In this document: positions 28,368 through 36,900 of the stretch, piece after piece
Layout of the letters: the number at the start of each line of letters is the position of its first letter
Position numbering within the stretch: the stretch's first letter is position 1
Assembly (NCBI GenBank): GCA_934130085.1
Contig: CAKOXK010000008.1
Coordinates: 1-64,000, forward strand
Source of the DNA: an uncultured Clostridia bacterium
GTDB lineage: Bacteria; Bacillota; Clostridia; TANB77; CAG-508
Reading direction: 5' to 3'
DNA length: 64,000 nt
Program-made: the position numbers and the translations under genes
The notes under the pieces: model-generated
Databases searched by the model: none
What the model saw: the letters and a program-made list of their open reading frames with translations, nothing else
Told to the model about the DNA's origin: nothing

Positions 28368-29237
28368 ATGAACTTAATTTGTACTGTTAGAAGCGGTCAA
28401 TCAAATATAAAACAAGTGTTAAAAGAAAATCTTTCAATTTCAGAAAGATTGTTTAAAAAGGTTAAGCATGGCCATATATTTGTTAATGGTACTTCTTACC
28501 TGTCTTATAAACCTCTTAAACCAAATGATCTGGTTACTGTTGATTTAGATTTTGACGAAGAGTGTGAAAATATTGTTCCAAATGAAAACATACATTTCAA
28601 AATTCTTTATGAAGATGAATGGCTTATTATTGTAAATAAACCTTGCAATATGCCAGTTCACCCATCGCTTAATTATTATGAAACTAGTTTATCAAATGGA
28701 ATTAAATCCTATTACATTAAAAACAATATCCATAAAAAAATACGTCCAATTAATAGGCTTGATAAAGATACAACTGGAATTGTAATGTTTGCTAAATCAG
28801 AATACATACAAGATAATCTAAAAAATTACGAGAAAAACTATATTGCACTTTGCGCAGGAAAGCTTGAAGGAAGCGGAATTATTAACAAAAACATAAAAAG
28901 AAAAACTCCTAGTATAATAGAAAGATGCGTATGCAACTCTAATGAAGGTGAAGTTGCAATAACGGAGTATAATGTTCTCTCAAATTTTAAAATTGACAAT
29001 AACAATTATAGTCTAGTTAAATGCACACTAAAAACTGGACGAACTCATCAAATAAGAGTACATTTAAGTTCAATTGGACATCCAATTTTAGGAGATTCAC
29101 TATACGGAGAAAAAACTATGCTAATATCAAGGCAAGCATTGCACGCATACAGAATAAAATTTATACATCCTGTTACAAAGGAAGAAATTGAGATTATTGA
29201 TGAGATTCCTGAGGATATGCAAAAACTGATTGACTAA
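28368..29237 (+). CDS. RluD/RluA-family pseudouridine synthase
   Basis: Isomerises uridine to pseudouridine in RNA. The 289 residues have an N-terminal S4-like domain (about 15-65) and the catalytic domain with NRLDKDTTGIVMFAKS, where the Asp after RLDK-type sequence is the catalytic residue. The C-terminal motif TGRTHQIRVHLSSIGHPILG is clear. It starts with AGGAGA at good spacing. It ends at a terminator shared with rnpB. The exact RNA target (23S position or other) cannot be assigned. Confidence 0.9.
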   Translation: MNLICTVRSGQSNIKQVLKENLSISERLFKKVKHGHIFVNGTSYLSYKPLKPNDLVTVDLDFDEECENIVPNENIHFKILYEDEWLIIVNKPCNMPVHPSLNYYETSLSNGIKSYYIKNNIHKKIRPINRLDKDTTGIVMFAKSEYIQDNLKNYEKNYIALCAGKLEGSGIINKNIKRKTPSIIERCVCNSNEGEVAITEYNVLSNFKIDNNNYSLVKCTLKTGRTHQIRVHLSSIGHPILGDSLYGEKTMLISRQALHAYRIKFIHPVTKEEIEIIDEIPEDMQKLID

Positions 29238-29257
29238 ATATTTAAAAGAGATAGTAA

Positions 29258-29290
29258 AAAATGAACTACGATGAAAACATCGTAGTTTTT
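29258..29290. terminator. Bidirectional terminator between the RluD-like gene and rnpB
   Basis: AACTACGATG (29264-29273) pairs perfectly with CATCGTAGTT (29278-29287) across an AAAA loop, with A and T runs on the two sides. It serves the plus-strand synthase gene and the minus-strand RNase P RNA. Confidence 0.85.
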
Positions 29291-29291
29291 A

Positions 29292-29628
29292 GTAAGTCTG
29301 TAAGCCGGGTTCTGTCTAGAATGGCCATTTATCTAGAATATATATTGCTATATATTTCGTGCCACCATTATAAGAAGATGACGAGCAGTCTTTACCTTCT
29401 AGTCACGGTGTTGCTCCAGATGGGGTTTACACGGCTAAGAATATCACTACTCTTACGGTGAGCTCTTACCTCGCCTTTTCACCCTTACCTCAAAAGAGGC
29501 GGTTATTTTCTGTTGCACTTTCCTTAAGGTTTCCCTCACTTGACGTTATCAAGCATCATTGCTCTGTGGAGCCCGGACTTTCCTCTTGCAAAGCCTTTCG
29601 ACATTATGCAAGCGACCATTTTTCTTAC
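29292..29628 (-). ncRNA. rnpB: RNase P RNA
   Basis: The catalytic RNA of RNase P, which cuts the 5' leader from tRNA precursors. On the minus strand the universal core is clear: GAGGAAAGTCCGGGCTCC near the 5' end and AGACAGAACCCGGCTTACAG near the 3' end, which form P4 and flanking helices. GAGGTAAGGGTGAAAAGG and GTAAACCCCATCTGGAGCAA are also present. The 5' end is set from the promoter and the 3' end by the terminator, so both are approximate. ORFs across this stretch are artefacts. Confidence 0.93.
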
Positions 29629-29635
29629 AAAATTC

Positions 29636-29664
29636 ATTGTAACATAAAATTCCTTAGCTTTCAA
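29636..29664 (-). promoter_or_regulatory. Sigma-A promoter of rnpB
   Basis: On the minus strand: -35 TTGAAA, a 17-nt spacer, and -10 TACAAT preceded by TGT (extended -10). It ends 7-8 nt before the inferred RNA start. Confidence 0.75.
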
Positions 29665-29793
29665 CAAAAGTTTAAGAAAAAAATTTAAATTTTCCATTTC
29701 AAGTTGCATTTACTTTACAGAATTGCATTTAACTTTTTACTTGACGAAATTTTTCATTTAAATTTGATTTGTTTAAAATATGCATGTATAAAC

Positions 29794-30843
29794 CTATAGT
29801 GTAATCAAATCCTGCATTACATTTTTATATTGCAAATAAAATATATTTTTGTCTGATAATTTTATGCTATCTTTTGTATGTTTTAGTTCTAGATCTATTT
29901 TCTTTATGTTTTGTTTTTTGTTATATTCAATCGAATCATCTTTTAAGATATTAGCAAATTGATTTATGGCTTTATTTATACTTTCTTCCATTTCTTTGAA
30001 TTTATTCTCTTGATTTGCCAATGCATAAGCATTCAATACATTAGTAATTGTGCCATAGTAATTTACTGTGTAATCGTCCTCAACTACATCTTTTACTATT
30101 TCATTTAGGTACGCATACAAATTGTAGTAGTTAATTATGCATGAATTCTTGTCTTGTCCTATAATTGATTGAGCTATTCCGTTTAGTGCAATATTTAAAT
30201 TTGATATGAGGTTTGAGTCCACATTCTTTTTATCTAAATCAAGTGCCATTATTGGTATTGATGTAAATATGTTCTCATAAATGTATTCTATATTATCCCA
30301 ATCAATATCTCCACCAGCCACTTCTAAAAGGGAATTGTTTGTCTTCATTTCACTTGGATTTATATTGTCATTACTTGATAGACTATCAGATGATGCACTA
30401 CCTTTATTTGTTGCTACTTTATCAGATTCACTACTCGTCTCTCCATTATTTCCATTTGATGGTTCTGTTGAATTGTTTAGATTACTTGACTTTGCGCTTG
30501 ACGATGTATTTCCTTTTTCATTACTCTCCCCTTCGTTTGCTATTTCGTTTTTTTCTAATGTTTGCTGCTTAGCACCTTTTGATGAGCTATTATTGTTGGT
30601 ATTTAAAGTTTCTGTATATATTTTATACCTAACAACTGAAATGTTATTTAGTTTATTCATTGCGTCTATCGTACTGGTTGATACAAAATCAATTTCAGAT
30701 AAGATTTTTTCTTGTAAATCTTGCTTTTCTTTTTCTTGATTGTAGTTTTTATAATTTAAAATTACTAATATTGCAATTAGTATTATACAGATTAAAAACA
30801 TTATTGATATAGTTATCTTTTGCATATTATTTTTTTCTTTCAT
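29794..30843 (-). CDS. Unknown membrane-anchored protein with Ser/Asn-rich linker
   Basis: About 349 residues. An N-terminal transmembrane helix (KITISIMFLICIILIAILV) is followed by a short helical part, then a linker of about 100 residues rich in Ser, Asn, Gly and Glu, and a C-terminal helical domain of about 190 residues (DWDNIEYIYENIFTSIPIMA and onward) outside the membrane. No family is recognised. The start at 30843 is preferred because AGAGGTG lies upstream; the frame extends to 30867. The gene is flanked by long non-coding gaps and follows rnpB on the same strand. Confidence 0.65.
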   Translation of the reverse strand: MKEKNNMQKITISIMFLICIILIAILVILNYKNYNQEKEKQDLQEKILSEIDFVSTSTIDAMNKLNNISVVRYKIYTETLNTNNNSSSKGAKQQTLEKNEIANEGESNEKGNTSSSAKSSNLNNSTEPSNGNNGETSSESDKVATNKGSASSDSLSSNDNINPSEMKTNNSLLEVAGGDIDWDNIEYIYENIFTSIPIMALDLDKKNVDSNLISNLNIALNGIAQSIIGQDKNSCIINYYNLYAYLNEIVKDVVEDDYTVNYYGTITNVLNAYALANQENKFKEMEESINKAINQFANILKDDSIEYNKKQNIKKIDLELKHTKDSIKLSDKNIFYLQYKNVMQDLITL

Positions 30844-31059
30844 ATTCGTACAAAAAACACCTCTCATATATATTACTATATATTATGAAGTGTTTCTTAT
30901 TTATTTATTCATATCTTTGCTTATTGTTTAATTATTTAAATATCAGTTACGTTGTTTACTTGTAATTAAATTGCATTAGCATTAATATTCCTATTTTATC
31001 AATTTATTATTTTAACTTTACCTTAATTGCTTTATTAACTATGCTTATAATAATAAATT

Positions 31060-32046
31060 TTATTCAAATTTTAATTCTCTAGTCATTAATCTTTTACCGG
31101 CATCCTTTGGATTTTCATTATTAAATAATACATTGTATACCTCGTTTACTATTGGCATTTCAACATTATATTTATCAGCAAGTTTTTTAGCAACTTTTAT
31201 ATTTTCTACACTTTCAATTGTCATTCCTATTTCTTTCTTTGCATCTTCTATTGTAAAACCTTTTCCAATTAATCTTCCTGCTCTTCTATTTCTTGATTCA
31301 TCACTTGAGCATGTAAGTATTAAATCTCCAAGTCCTGATAAACCATAAAAAGTATGTTCGTCAGCTCCCATTTTAACTCCAAGTCTTGCAATTTCAGCAA
31401 GCCCTCTTGTTATCAATGCTGCCTGAGCATTTGTACCATAGCCAAGCTCTACACATATTCCAGCACAAAAGGCAATTATATTTTTTAATGCTCCACCAAG
31501 TTCTACGCCAACTATATCTTTTGACTTATAAATTCTCATATATTCATTAGACAATATGGGTGGAATTTCTTCTAGTATTTTCTCGTCTTTTGAACCTAGT
31601 AAGATTGCAGTTGGTATATGAGAAATAACTTCTGTTGCATAACTTGGTCCAGATAACGCACCAACTCTTACATCACTTTTTTCTTCTTTTAAAACCTGAT
31701 CAAGTGTTAAAAGTGAGTTATCTTCAAGACCTTTTGAGCAAATAATTATTGGTTTGTCGCCAACGTATTCTTTGTAACTCTTAAAAACATTTCTTGTAAA
31801 CTTTGATGGAGTAACATGTATAATAAAATCTGCTCCATCAACAACCTCTTTAATGTCATTTGAACAATATATGTTTTCATTTACCTTCATATCAGGAATA
31901 AACATACATTTTCTTTCATTATTTATCAAATCTTTTTCTTCTTTTGAAAAAGACCATACTTTAACCTTATTTTCCATCTCAGCTAAGTGATTTGCCATTG
32001 CAATACCCCAGCTGCCACTTCCAATAACAGCAATAATTTTCTTCAT
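31060..32046 (-). CDS. gpsA: Glycerol-3-phosphate dehydrogenase [NAD(P)+]
   Basis: Reduces dihydroxyacetone phosphate to sn-glycerol 3-phosphate for phospholipid synthesis. About 328 residues with the N-terminal dinucleotide site IAVIGSGSWGIAMANHLAE, ICSKGLE, the GALSGPSYA segment and the C-terminal GLSGLGDLILTC motif. The ATG at 32046 follows AAGGAG. It lies 16 bp downstream of plsY, whose enzyme uses its product. Confidence 0.95.
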   Translation of the reverse strand: MKKIIAVIGSGSWGIAMANHLAEMENKVKVWSFSKEEKDLINNERKCMFIPDMKVNENIYCSNDIKEVVDGADFIIHVTPSKFTRNVFKSYKEYVGDKPIIICSKGLEDNSLLTLDQVLKEEKSDVRVGALSGPSYATEVISHIPTAILLGSKDEKILEEIPPILSNEYMRIYKSKDIVGVELGGALKNIIAFCAGICVELGYGTNAQAALITRGLAEIARLGVKMGADEHTFYGLSGLGDLILTCSSDESRNRRAGRLIGKGFTIEDAKKEIGMTIESVENIKVAKKLADKYNVEMPIVNEVYNVLFNNENPKDAGKRLMTRELKFE

Positions 32047-32062
32047 TTGCAAAACTCCTTTT

Positions 32063-32710
32063 TTATTTCTTGAAACTCAATTTGTTTTCTTTGCCCTCTG
32101 CTAATCTCTTTATATTACTTCTATGATTAAACACTACAATTAATGCCATTATAATTCCAAAAACAATGTATGAGAAATGTGCATTATTATTTCCAACAAT
32201 ATACGTATCTTTTATAAATATACATAGTACTGGAAATAGAACAGCTGCTGATATTGAACCTAATGAAACAATTTTTGATACTGCCATTAGCAATAGTGCA
32301 AATATTAAACATATTAAACCAATCTTCCAGTTAGTAATTAATAGCACTCCAAGAGCTGTTGCAACACCCTTTCCTCCTTTGAATTTAAAGAATATTGGAA
32401 ATGTATGGCCGATAACTACAAGTACTCCGGCTATTTCAACTAAAATGGCTTTTTGTACATCATCAGCCTTAACGATTAAACCTATTAAAATAGCAACTGC
32501 TATCGCTACAACACCTTTTAATATATCACATAAAAGTGTTAATAATGCTACTTTTTTTCCTGCAGTTCTTAAAACATTTGTTGAACCAGCATTCCCACTT
32601 CCTTTTTCTCTTACATCAAATCCGCAAAACTTTTTAGTAAAAATAACAGAAAAGCTTATGCTACCAAGTAAATATGCAATTATTGCATCAATAATATAAC
32701 TAATTATCAT
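32063..32710 (-). CDS. plsY: Glycerol-3-phosphate acyltransferase PlsY
   Basis: Integral membrane acyltransferase that uses acyl phosphate to form lysophosphatidic acid. About 215 residues with several helices and the conserved motifs GSISFSV, GSGNAGSTNVLRT, HTFPIFFKFKGGKGVATALG and FNHRSNIKRL. The start at 32710 has AAGGA at good spacing; an ATG at 32719 also exists but lies too close to that site. The start overlaps the end of der, and gpsA follows, giving a der-plsY-gpsA unit. Confidence 0.95.
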   Translation of the reverse strand: MIISYIIDAIIAYLLGSISFSVIFTKKFCGFDVREKGSGNAGSTNVLRTAGKKVALLTLLCDILKGVVAIAVAILIGLIVKADDVQKAILVEIAGVLVVIGHTFPIFFKFKGGKGVATALGVLLITNWKIGLICLIFALLLMAVSKIVSLGSISAAVLFPVLCIFIKDTYIVGNNNAHFSYIVFGIIMALIVVFNHRSNIKRLAEGKENKLSFKK

Positions 32711-34025
32711 CTTTATCATTCCTTTCCCTTACAAGCATTTTAACAGGAGAACCTGTAAAATCAAACTCCTCTCGAAGCTTATTAACAAGATATCTTTCAT
32801 ACGAAAAGTGAAATAATTTCTTGCTATTTACAAACACCGCAAATGTTGGTGGCTTTGTAGTAACCTGAGTCATATAAAGTACTTTTAATCTTCTGCCTTT
32901 ATCAGTTGGAGGTTGATTAATTGCAACAGCCTCTTGTAACACCTCATTTAAAGTAGACGTGCTAATTCTAAGATTATTATTAGCATTTACTCTATTAATT
33001 AAATTAAATAGCTTGTCAATTCTTTGTCCAGTTTTAGCTGAAATAAAAATAATTGGCGCATAAGATAAATAAGATAACTTGCTATAAACATCCTTTGTAT
33101 AGCTTTCAAGCGTACCATTTTCTTTATTATATTCATCCCATTTATTAATAACTATTATTACGGCCTTGCCACCCTCATGAGCCATGCCCGCAATCTTTGT
33201 ATCTTGCTCTGTAACTCCTTCTAAAGCGTCAATCATAAGCAAGCAAACATCAGATCTTTCAATAGCAATTTCAGTACGAATAACACTATACTTTTCAATC
33301 TTATCTTCAATCTTGCTATGTCTTCTGACACCCGCAGTATCAATAAAAGTATATTTTCCGTACTCATTCTCAAAATCAGAATCAATTGCATCTCTTGTAG
33401 TACCTGCTACATTACTTACAATTAATCTATTCTCTCCTAAAATTTTATTAATAAGAGATGATTTACCTACATTAGGCTTTCCTATAACAGATACCTTAAT
33501 TCTATCAGACTCTTCATCATAAGAATCATTAGGAATTAAATCATAAATAACGTCAAGTAAATCACCTATACCCTTGCAATTTGCAGCTGATATTGGGTGA
33601 GGCTCACCTAAACCTAAGTTATAAAATTCATATACATCATGCTCAAACTTTTTAAAATCATCAACCTTATTGCACACTAAAACAACATTCTTTTTAGCCT
33701 TTCTAAGCATCAAAGCAATGTCTTGGTCTTGGCTAGTGATTCCTGTTCTGACATCAGTCATAAAAAGAACAACATCAGCCAAATCAATAGCAATCTCAGC
33801 TTGCATTCTCATTTGAGAATAAATAACATCATCTGTTTTCTCTTCAATACCGCCTGTATCAATTAAAGTGAACTTTTTGCCTCTCCAGTTAGACTCCCCA
33901 TAAACTCTATCACGAGTAACACCTGGAGTATCTTCAACAATTGAAACTCTTTCACCCACTAAATAATTAAAAAATGTTGACTTGCCTACATTAGGCTTTC
34001 CTATAATCGCAACTACTGGTTTCAT
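32700..34025 (-). CDS. der: Ribosome-associated GTPase Der (EngA)
   Basis: Tandem-domain GTPase needed for 50S ribosome assembly. The 441 residues contain two G domains, with G1 motifs GKPNVGKSTFFN and GKPNVGKSSLIN, G3 DTGG and DTAG, and G4 NKVD and NKWD, then a C-terminal KH-like domain. It overlaps plsY by 11 bp and heads the der-plsY-gpsA group. Confidence 0.95.
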   Translation of the reverse strand: MKPVVAIIGKPNVGKSTFFNYLVGERVSIVEDTPGVTRDRVYGESNWRGKKFTLIDTGGIEEKTDDVIYSQMRMQAEIAIDLADVVLFMTDVRTGITSQDQDIALMLRKAKKNVVLVCNKVDDFKKFEHDVYEFYNLGLGEPHPISAANCKGIGDLLDVIYDLIPNDSYDEESDRIKVSVIGKPNVGKSSLINKILGENRLIVSNVAGTTRDAIDSDFENEYGKYTFIDTAGVRRHSKIEDKIEKYSVIRTEIAIERSDVCLLMIDALEGVTEQDTKIAGMAHEGGKAVIIVINKWDEYNKENGTLESYTKDVYSKLSYLSYAPIIFISAKTGQRIDKLFNLINRVNANNNLRISTSTLNEVLQEAVAINQPPTDKGRRLKVLYMTQVTTKPPTFAVFVNSKKLFHFSYERYLVNKLREEFDFTGSPVKMLVRERNDKDDN

Positions 34026-34245
34026 ATTATCTCATAAAATCAATTTACTACATATACAAGCATATAAAATATATAACAACAACAACATAATATAAAAATA
34101 TAACGCCGTGAAATACAACACATAATATGTATATTTTTACTATATATAATGAGTTAACACATAAAATCAAAAACTTATAAGCAGAAAATTGATTTGTACC
34201 TTTCTTATAAAATTATTAATTAAAATATTTAGCAAATTTTATTGC

Positions 34246-34503
34246 TTATTGCATAGCACTGTTTTGAATATTAACAGGTTTTCTATCATTTTTTGGAGCA
34301 ACCAAATTAGTATTCTCTTTACTACCTTCTTTAGAGCTCTCAGAATAAGCGTTGTATGTTGTATTAGTTTTATTGAAATACTTAATAGTAGACTCAAGTT
34401 CATTTTTTAGTGAATTGCGCTTAACAAGCTTTAAAGTAATATCAAATAAACATGCAATAATTAAAATTAATAATAAAAACTTTTTCCAAACTTTTCCTAA
34501 CAT
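34246..34503 (-). CDS. Small single-helix membrane protein, unknown
   Basis: About 85 residues: a transmembrane helix (KFLLLILIIACLFDITLKLV) and a polar tail rich in Asn, Ser and Lys. The ATG at 34503 has AGAGGAAT just upstream; the frame extends 18 codons further without a ribosome-binding site. No family recognised. It lies between der and the first lectin-like pilin gene. Confidence 0.55.
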   Translation of the reverse strand: MLGKVWKKFLLLILIIACLFDITLKLVKRNSLKNELESTIKYFNKTNTTYNAYSESSKEGSKENTNLVAPKNDRKPVNIQNSAMQ

Positions 34504-34659
34504 AATAATTCCTCTTTTTACAGAATTTATTATATGAAATTTAGAGGAATTTGTCAATTATTTTTTAAGTTTTGTGGTTAACATAAGTTTTTTGCTTTAT
34601 TACTTTTTTCTTTTTTGGTTTAAAAATATAAGGACATTATTGTTTCAATAATATCTGAA

Positions 34660-34815
34660 CTATACTAAAACCGCTCTGAAGCCTAATCTATAATCGTTAT
34701 CTCCGTTACTATTGTCAAAATTAAAAATTCCGGCAGCACTACCTTGGCTTACCACACTGCCCCCACGAAGAAAAAAAGACTTTATATTTTCTGGAAAAGA
34801 AGACGAGTCATTGTA
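34660..34815 (-). other. Variable-region-like 3' end of A1
   Basis: Same position as the variable regions of the other type A genes (RGGSVVSQGSAAGIFNF, then GFRAVLV). The sequence is less GC-rich and the last codons (AGAGCGGTTTTAG) differ from the shared CCAGTCTTG end, so it may no longer be a retroelement target. Confidence 0.5.
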
Positions 34816-36402
34816 CCATGACGATTTTTTAACACCTTTTGTTGAAGTTTCTCTGACTGCATCACCGTATATTTTATCGTTGACATTATAATTTGCCTGA
34901 CTTCTTTTATCATCAGTATTTGTATCATTCGTTTCATTACTTGGGTAAACTGTTGCGTATTTAGTACTTGTAGCTCCTCCTGTTACTACGCTTGCTCCAT
35001 AGGAATTCCTATTCCCTGCACCACTTGGGTTATTTATATAAGCTGCTACTGCCTCCAATGTTCCACCACTCATATCGTATATTCCATATATGTTTCCTGT
35101 AGTTGAGGCTGAGTATCCAACTTCTATGCTTGTATCATTCCATTCTTTTCCTTGATTATTATAGCCTGTTCCAGCATATACGTTATTTGTATTATCATTA
35201 AAATTTTTGTTATTTCTTGCAATATCAACTGAGCCTAGACCATATTCGCTCTTACTTAAATATGATACTGAGCCCCATTCACTATTCTTCATTAAATGAC
35301 TATCTGTGTCGCCAGACAATCCATATATGTTTCCATCTGCTGTTAATTTTCTTGATAATAAATATGCATCATTATGATTTATATAGTTCATTGAATAGCT
35401 TGAGCCTTGGAATGTTGGATATTTTATTGATGTTGTATTTGCGTCATAACTTCCATCTACATAGTTGGTTGATGATTCTGAATAATTGATACCACTTGAT
35501 ACCCTTACCTTATTTGATGGTACATTGCTTGTTGTTGCGAATGCTGCTTCAAACTTTGCAACCCATATTCCATATAACTCTGAATTCCATCCACCATTTC
35601 TATAATTTATTGAACTTTCATTCGTAAATGCTGGATGAACTGTCCATCCTGTTGTTGTATCTATTTTTTCATCTTCTGTTTTGCATCTTTTGGTATCATT
35701 ATGTACTTTTCCATCTGTTCCTATATAATTATCTGTTGTTCCAATTAAGAACACAACATTCGTTGTTCCTTTTTGCTCTGTATCAGATGATGCTGGTTTA
35801 TTTATTTTGTATGCATATCTTGGTATCCATACCCATAAGCTTCCATCTTCTGTTTGAGCATTTGCCCATTGCTTGTTTTGATAATTATACCATTCAGAAT
35901 CATCCTCTGTTGTTTCTACTGTTTTCATTTTGCTTGTATCTTTTTCATCTGTTGCAAACTTTACAGGTGTCATTCCTGTTTTTTATACTGGAGCATTTAC
36001 TTTCTGCTCCTCATTAAATGTTCCTTCTGCACTTCTATCTGCTTTTTCTATTTCACTAGAATAGCTATCTAATGCATCATTTTCATTTTTTGCTGATGCT
36101 CTATAAACATCTGCTGCATTCTTTGCTCTTCCAAATACTCCTGAGCCTGATGTTGCCATACTTATTGTTACACCTGCTAAGATTAATAAAATTATAATTG
36201 TTATTACTAATGCGATAATTGTAATTCCAGTTTGCCTTAAGATATTCTTTTCAAATTTTAATTCATTCTTATAATCTTCTTTAAATGTTGTGTATTTTAA
36301 ATCTTTAAAACTTTGTTTAAAGTATTCGTTTTTAACTTTTTTTATAAAATTTTTCATACACTTGTTTTCAATTAATTTTAGTCTATTTTCATCATACCTC
36401 AT
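34660..36402 (-). pseudogene. Type A pilin-like lectin-fold protein, interrupted by a nonsense codon (A1)
   Basis: Paralogue of the genes at 40211 and 59002. A pilin-like N-terminus (139 residues with QTGITIIALVITIIILLILA) ends at a TAA (35983-35985) where the paralogue has TTA; three codons later an ATG could restart a 437-residue C-terminal part. That part is a formylglycine-generating-enzyme/sulfatase-like (C-type lectin) domain with WVWIPRYAYKI, YGIYDMSGG and a final GFRAVLV. Over the middle it is nearly identical to the 40211 copy. Apart from the nonsense codon the frame is intact, so decay is recent, or the two halves are made separately. Its 3' end lacks CCAGTCTTG. Confidence 0.8.
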
Positions 36403-36684
36403 TTTTATTTTTTCTCCTTTGGAATCTAGCAAACCTTTGGTACTACCGCGTTTGCGCTAATTTTCACTTTTTAATTAATCTTTTAGCTTAATAAAAAATA
36501 AAAAATCGAAGCATTCTTACTCTAAGTAAGGCATTCTTCGATTTTTTATTTTTAAAATTTTATTCTTTTTCTTATTACATGATTTTTACACTAGATTTAT
36601 AAACGTTGATTTTATGAGGCTTTCATGGTATTTTTAGATTATCAGATTTTCATTAATCTAAAAGATTAATGAAAAAATTTAAAA
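36403..36684 (-). promoter_or_regulatory. Structured leader, copy before A1
   Basis: Minus-strand order: distal palindrome (36649-36684), conserved block ATGAAAGCCTCATAAAATCA, terminator-like hairpin around CTTACTTAGAGTAAG with T-rich tail (about 36496-36550), proximal palindrome, GCAAAC/GTTTGC stem, then AAAGGAG and the start codon. In this copy the closing pair of the stem is a C-T mismatch. Confidence 0.65.
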
Positions 36685-36697
36685 GTCAAATTTCATT

Positions 36698-36738
36698 ACA
36701 AAAGACATATCATTTTTGAAGTGACATGTCTTTTCTTT
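36698..36738 (-). terminator. Intrinsic terminator after B2
   Basis: AAAAGACATGTCA pairs with TGATATGTCTTTT (one wobble) across a 9-nt loop, just after the stop of the type B gene. The same terminator occurs after the 55235 gene and at the right edge of the window. Confidence 0.8.
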
Positions 36739-36743
36739 ATATT

Positions 36744-36900
36744 TTATTTAGAAACTTGTAGGACTGGACGAAGCCCACGGCACGAAGAGCCTACGTCGGG
36801 GTTAGAGCCGAACACATAGTACGAAGTAATAGAGCCACTGCTCGAAACAAAGCGCAAGTAGAAGTCCGCGCGGTACCAATACGCATCCACGCAGCGAGAC
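36744..36900 (-). other. Candidate DGR variable region of B2
   Basis: Compared with the 55235 gene the flanking sequence is nearly identical, while codons here differ mostly at their first two bases, e.g. CGC/TTC, GAC/GGC, TAC/GGC, AAC/AGC, GGC/TAC. It is clearly GC-richer than the surrounding gene. The 3' end reads CCAGTCCTACAAG, one of the slightly altered copies of the common end. Confidence 0.7.

Noticed and set aside
29261..29688. Two plus-strand ORFs over the RNase P RNA
   Set aside because: The RNA signature is unambiguous and the ORFs lack initiation signals.
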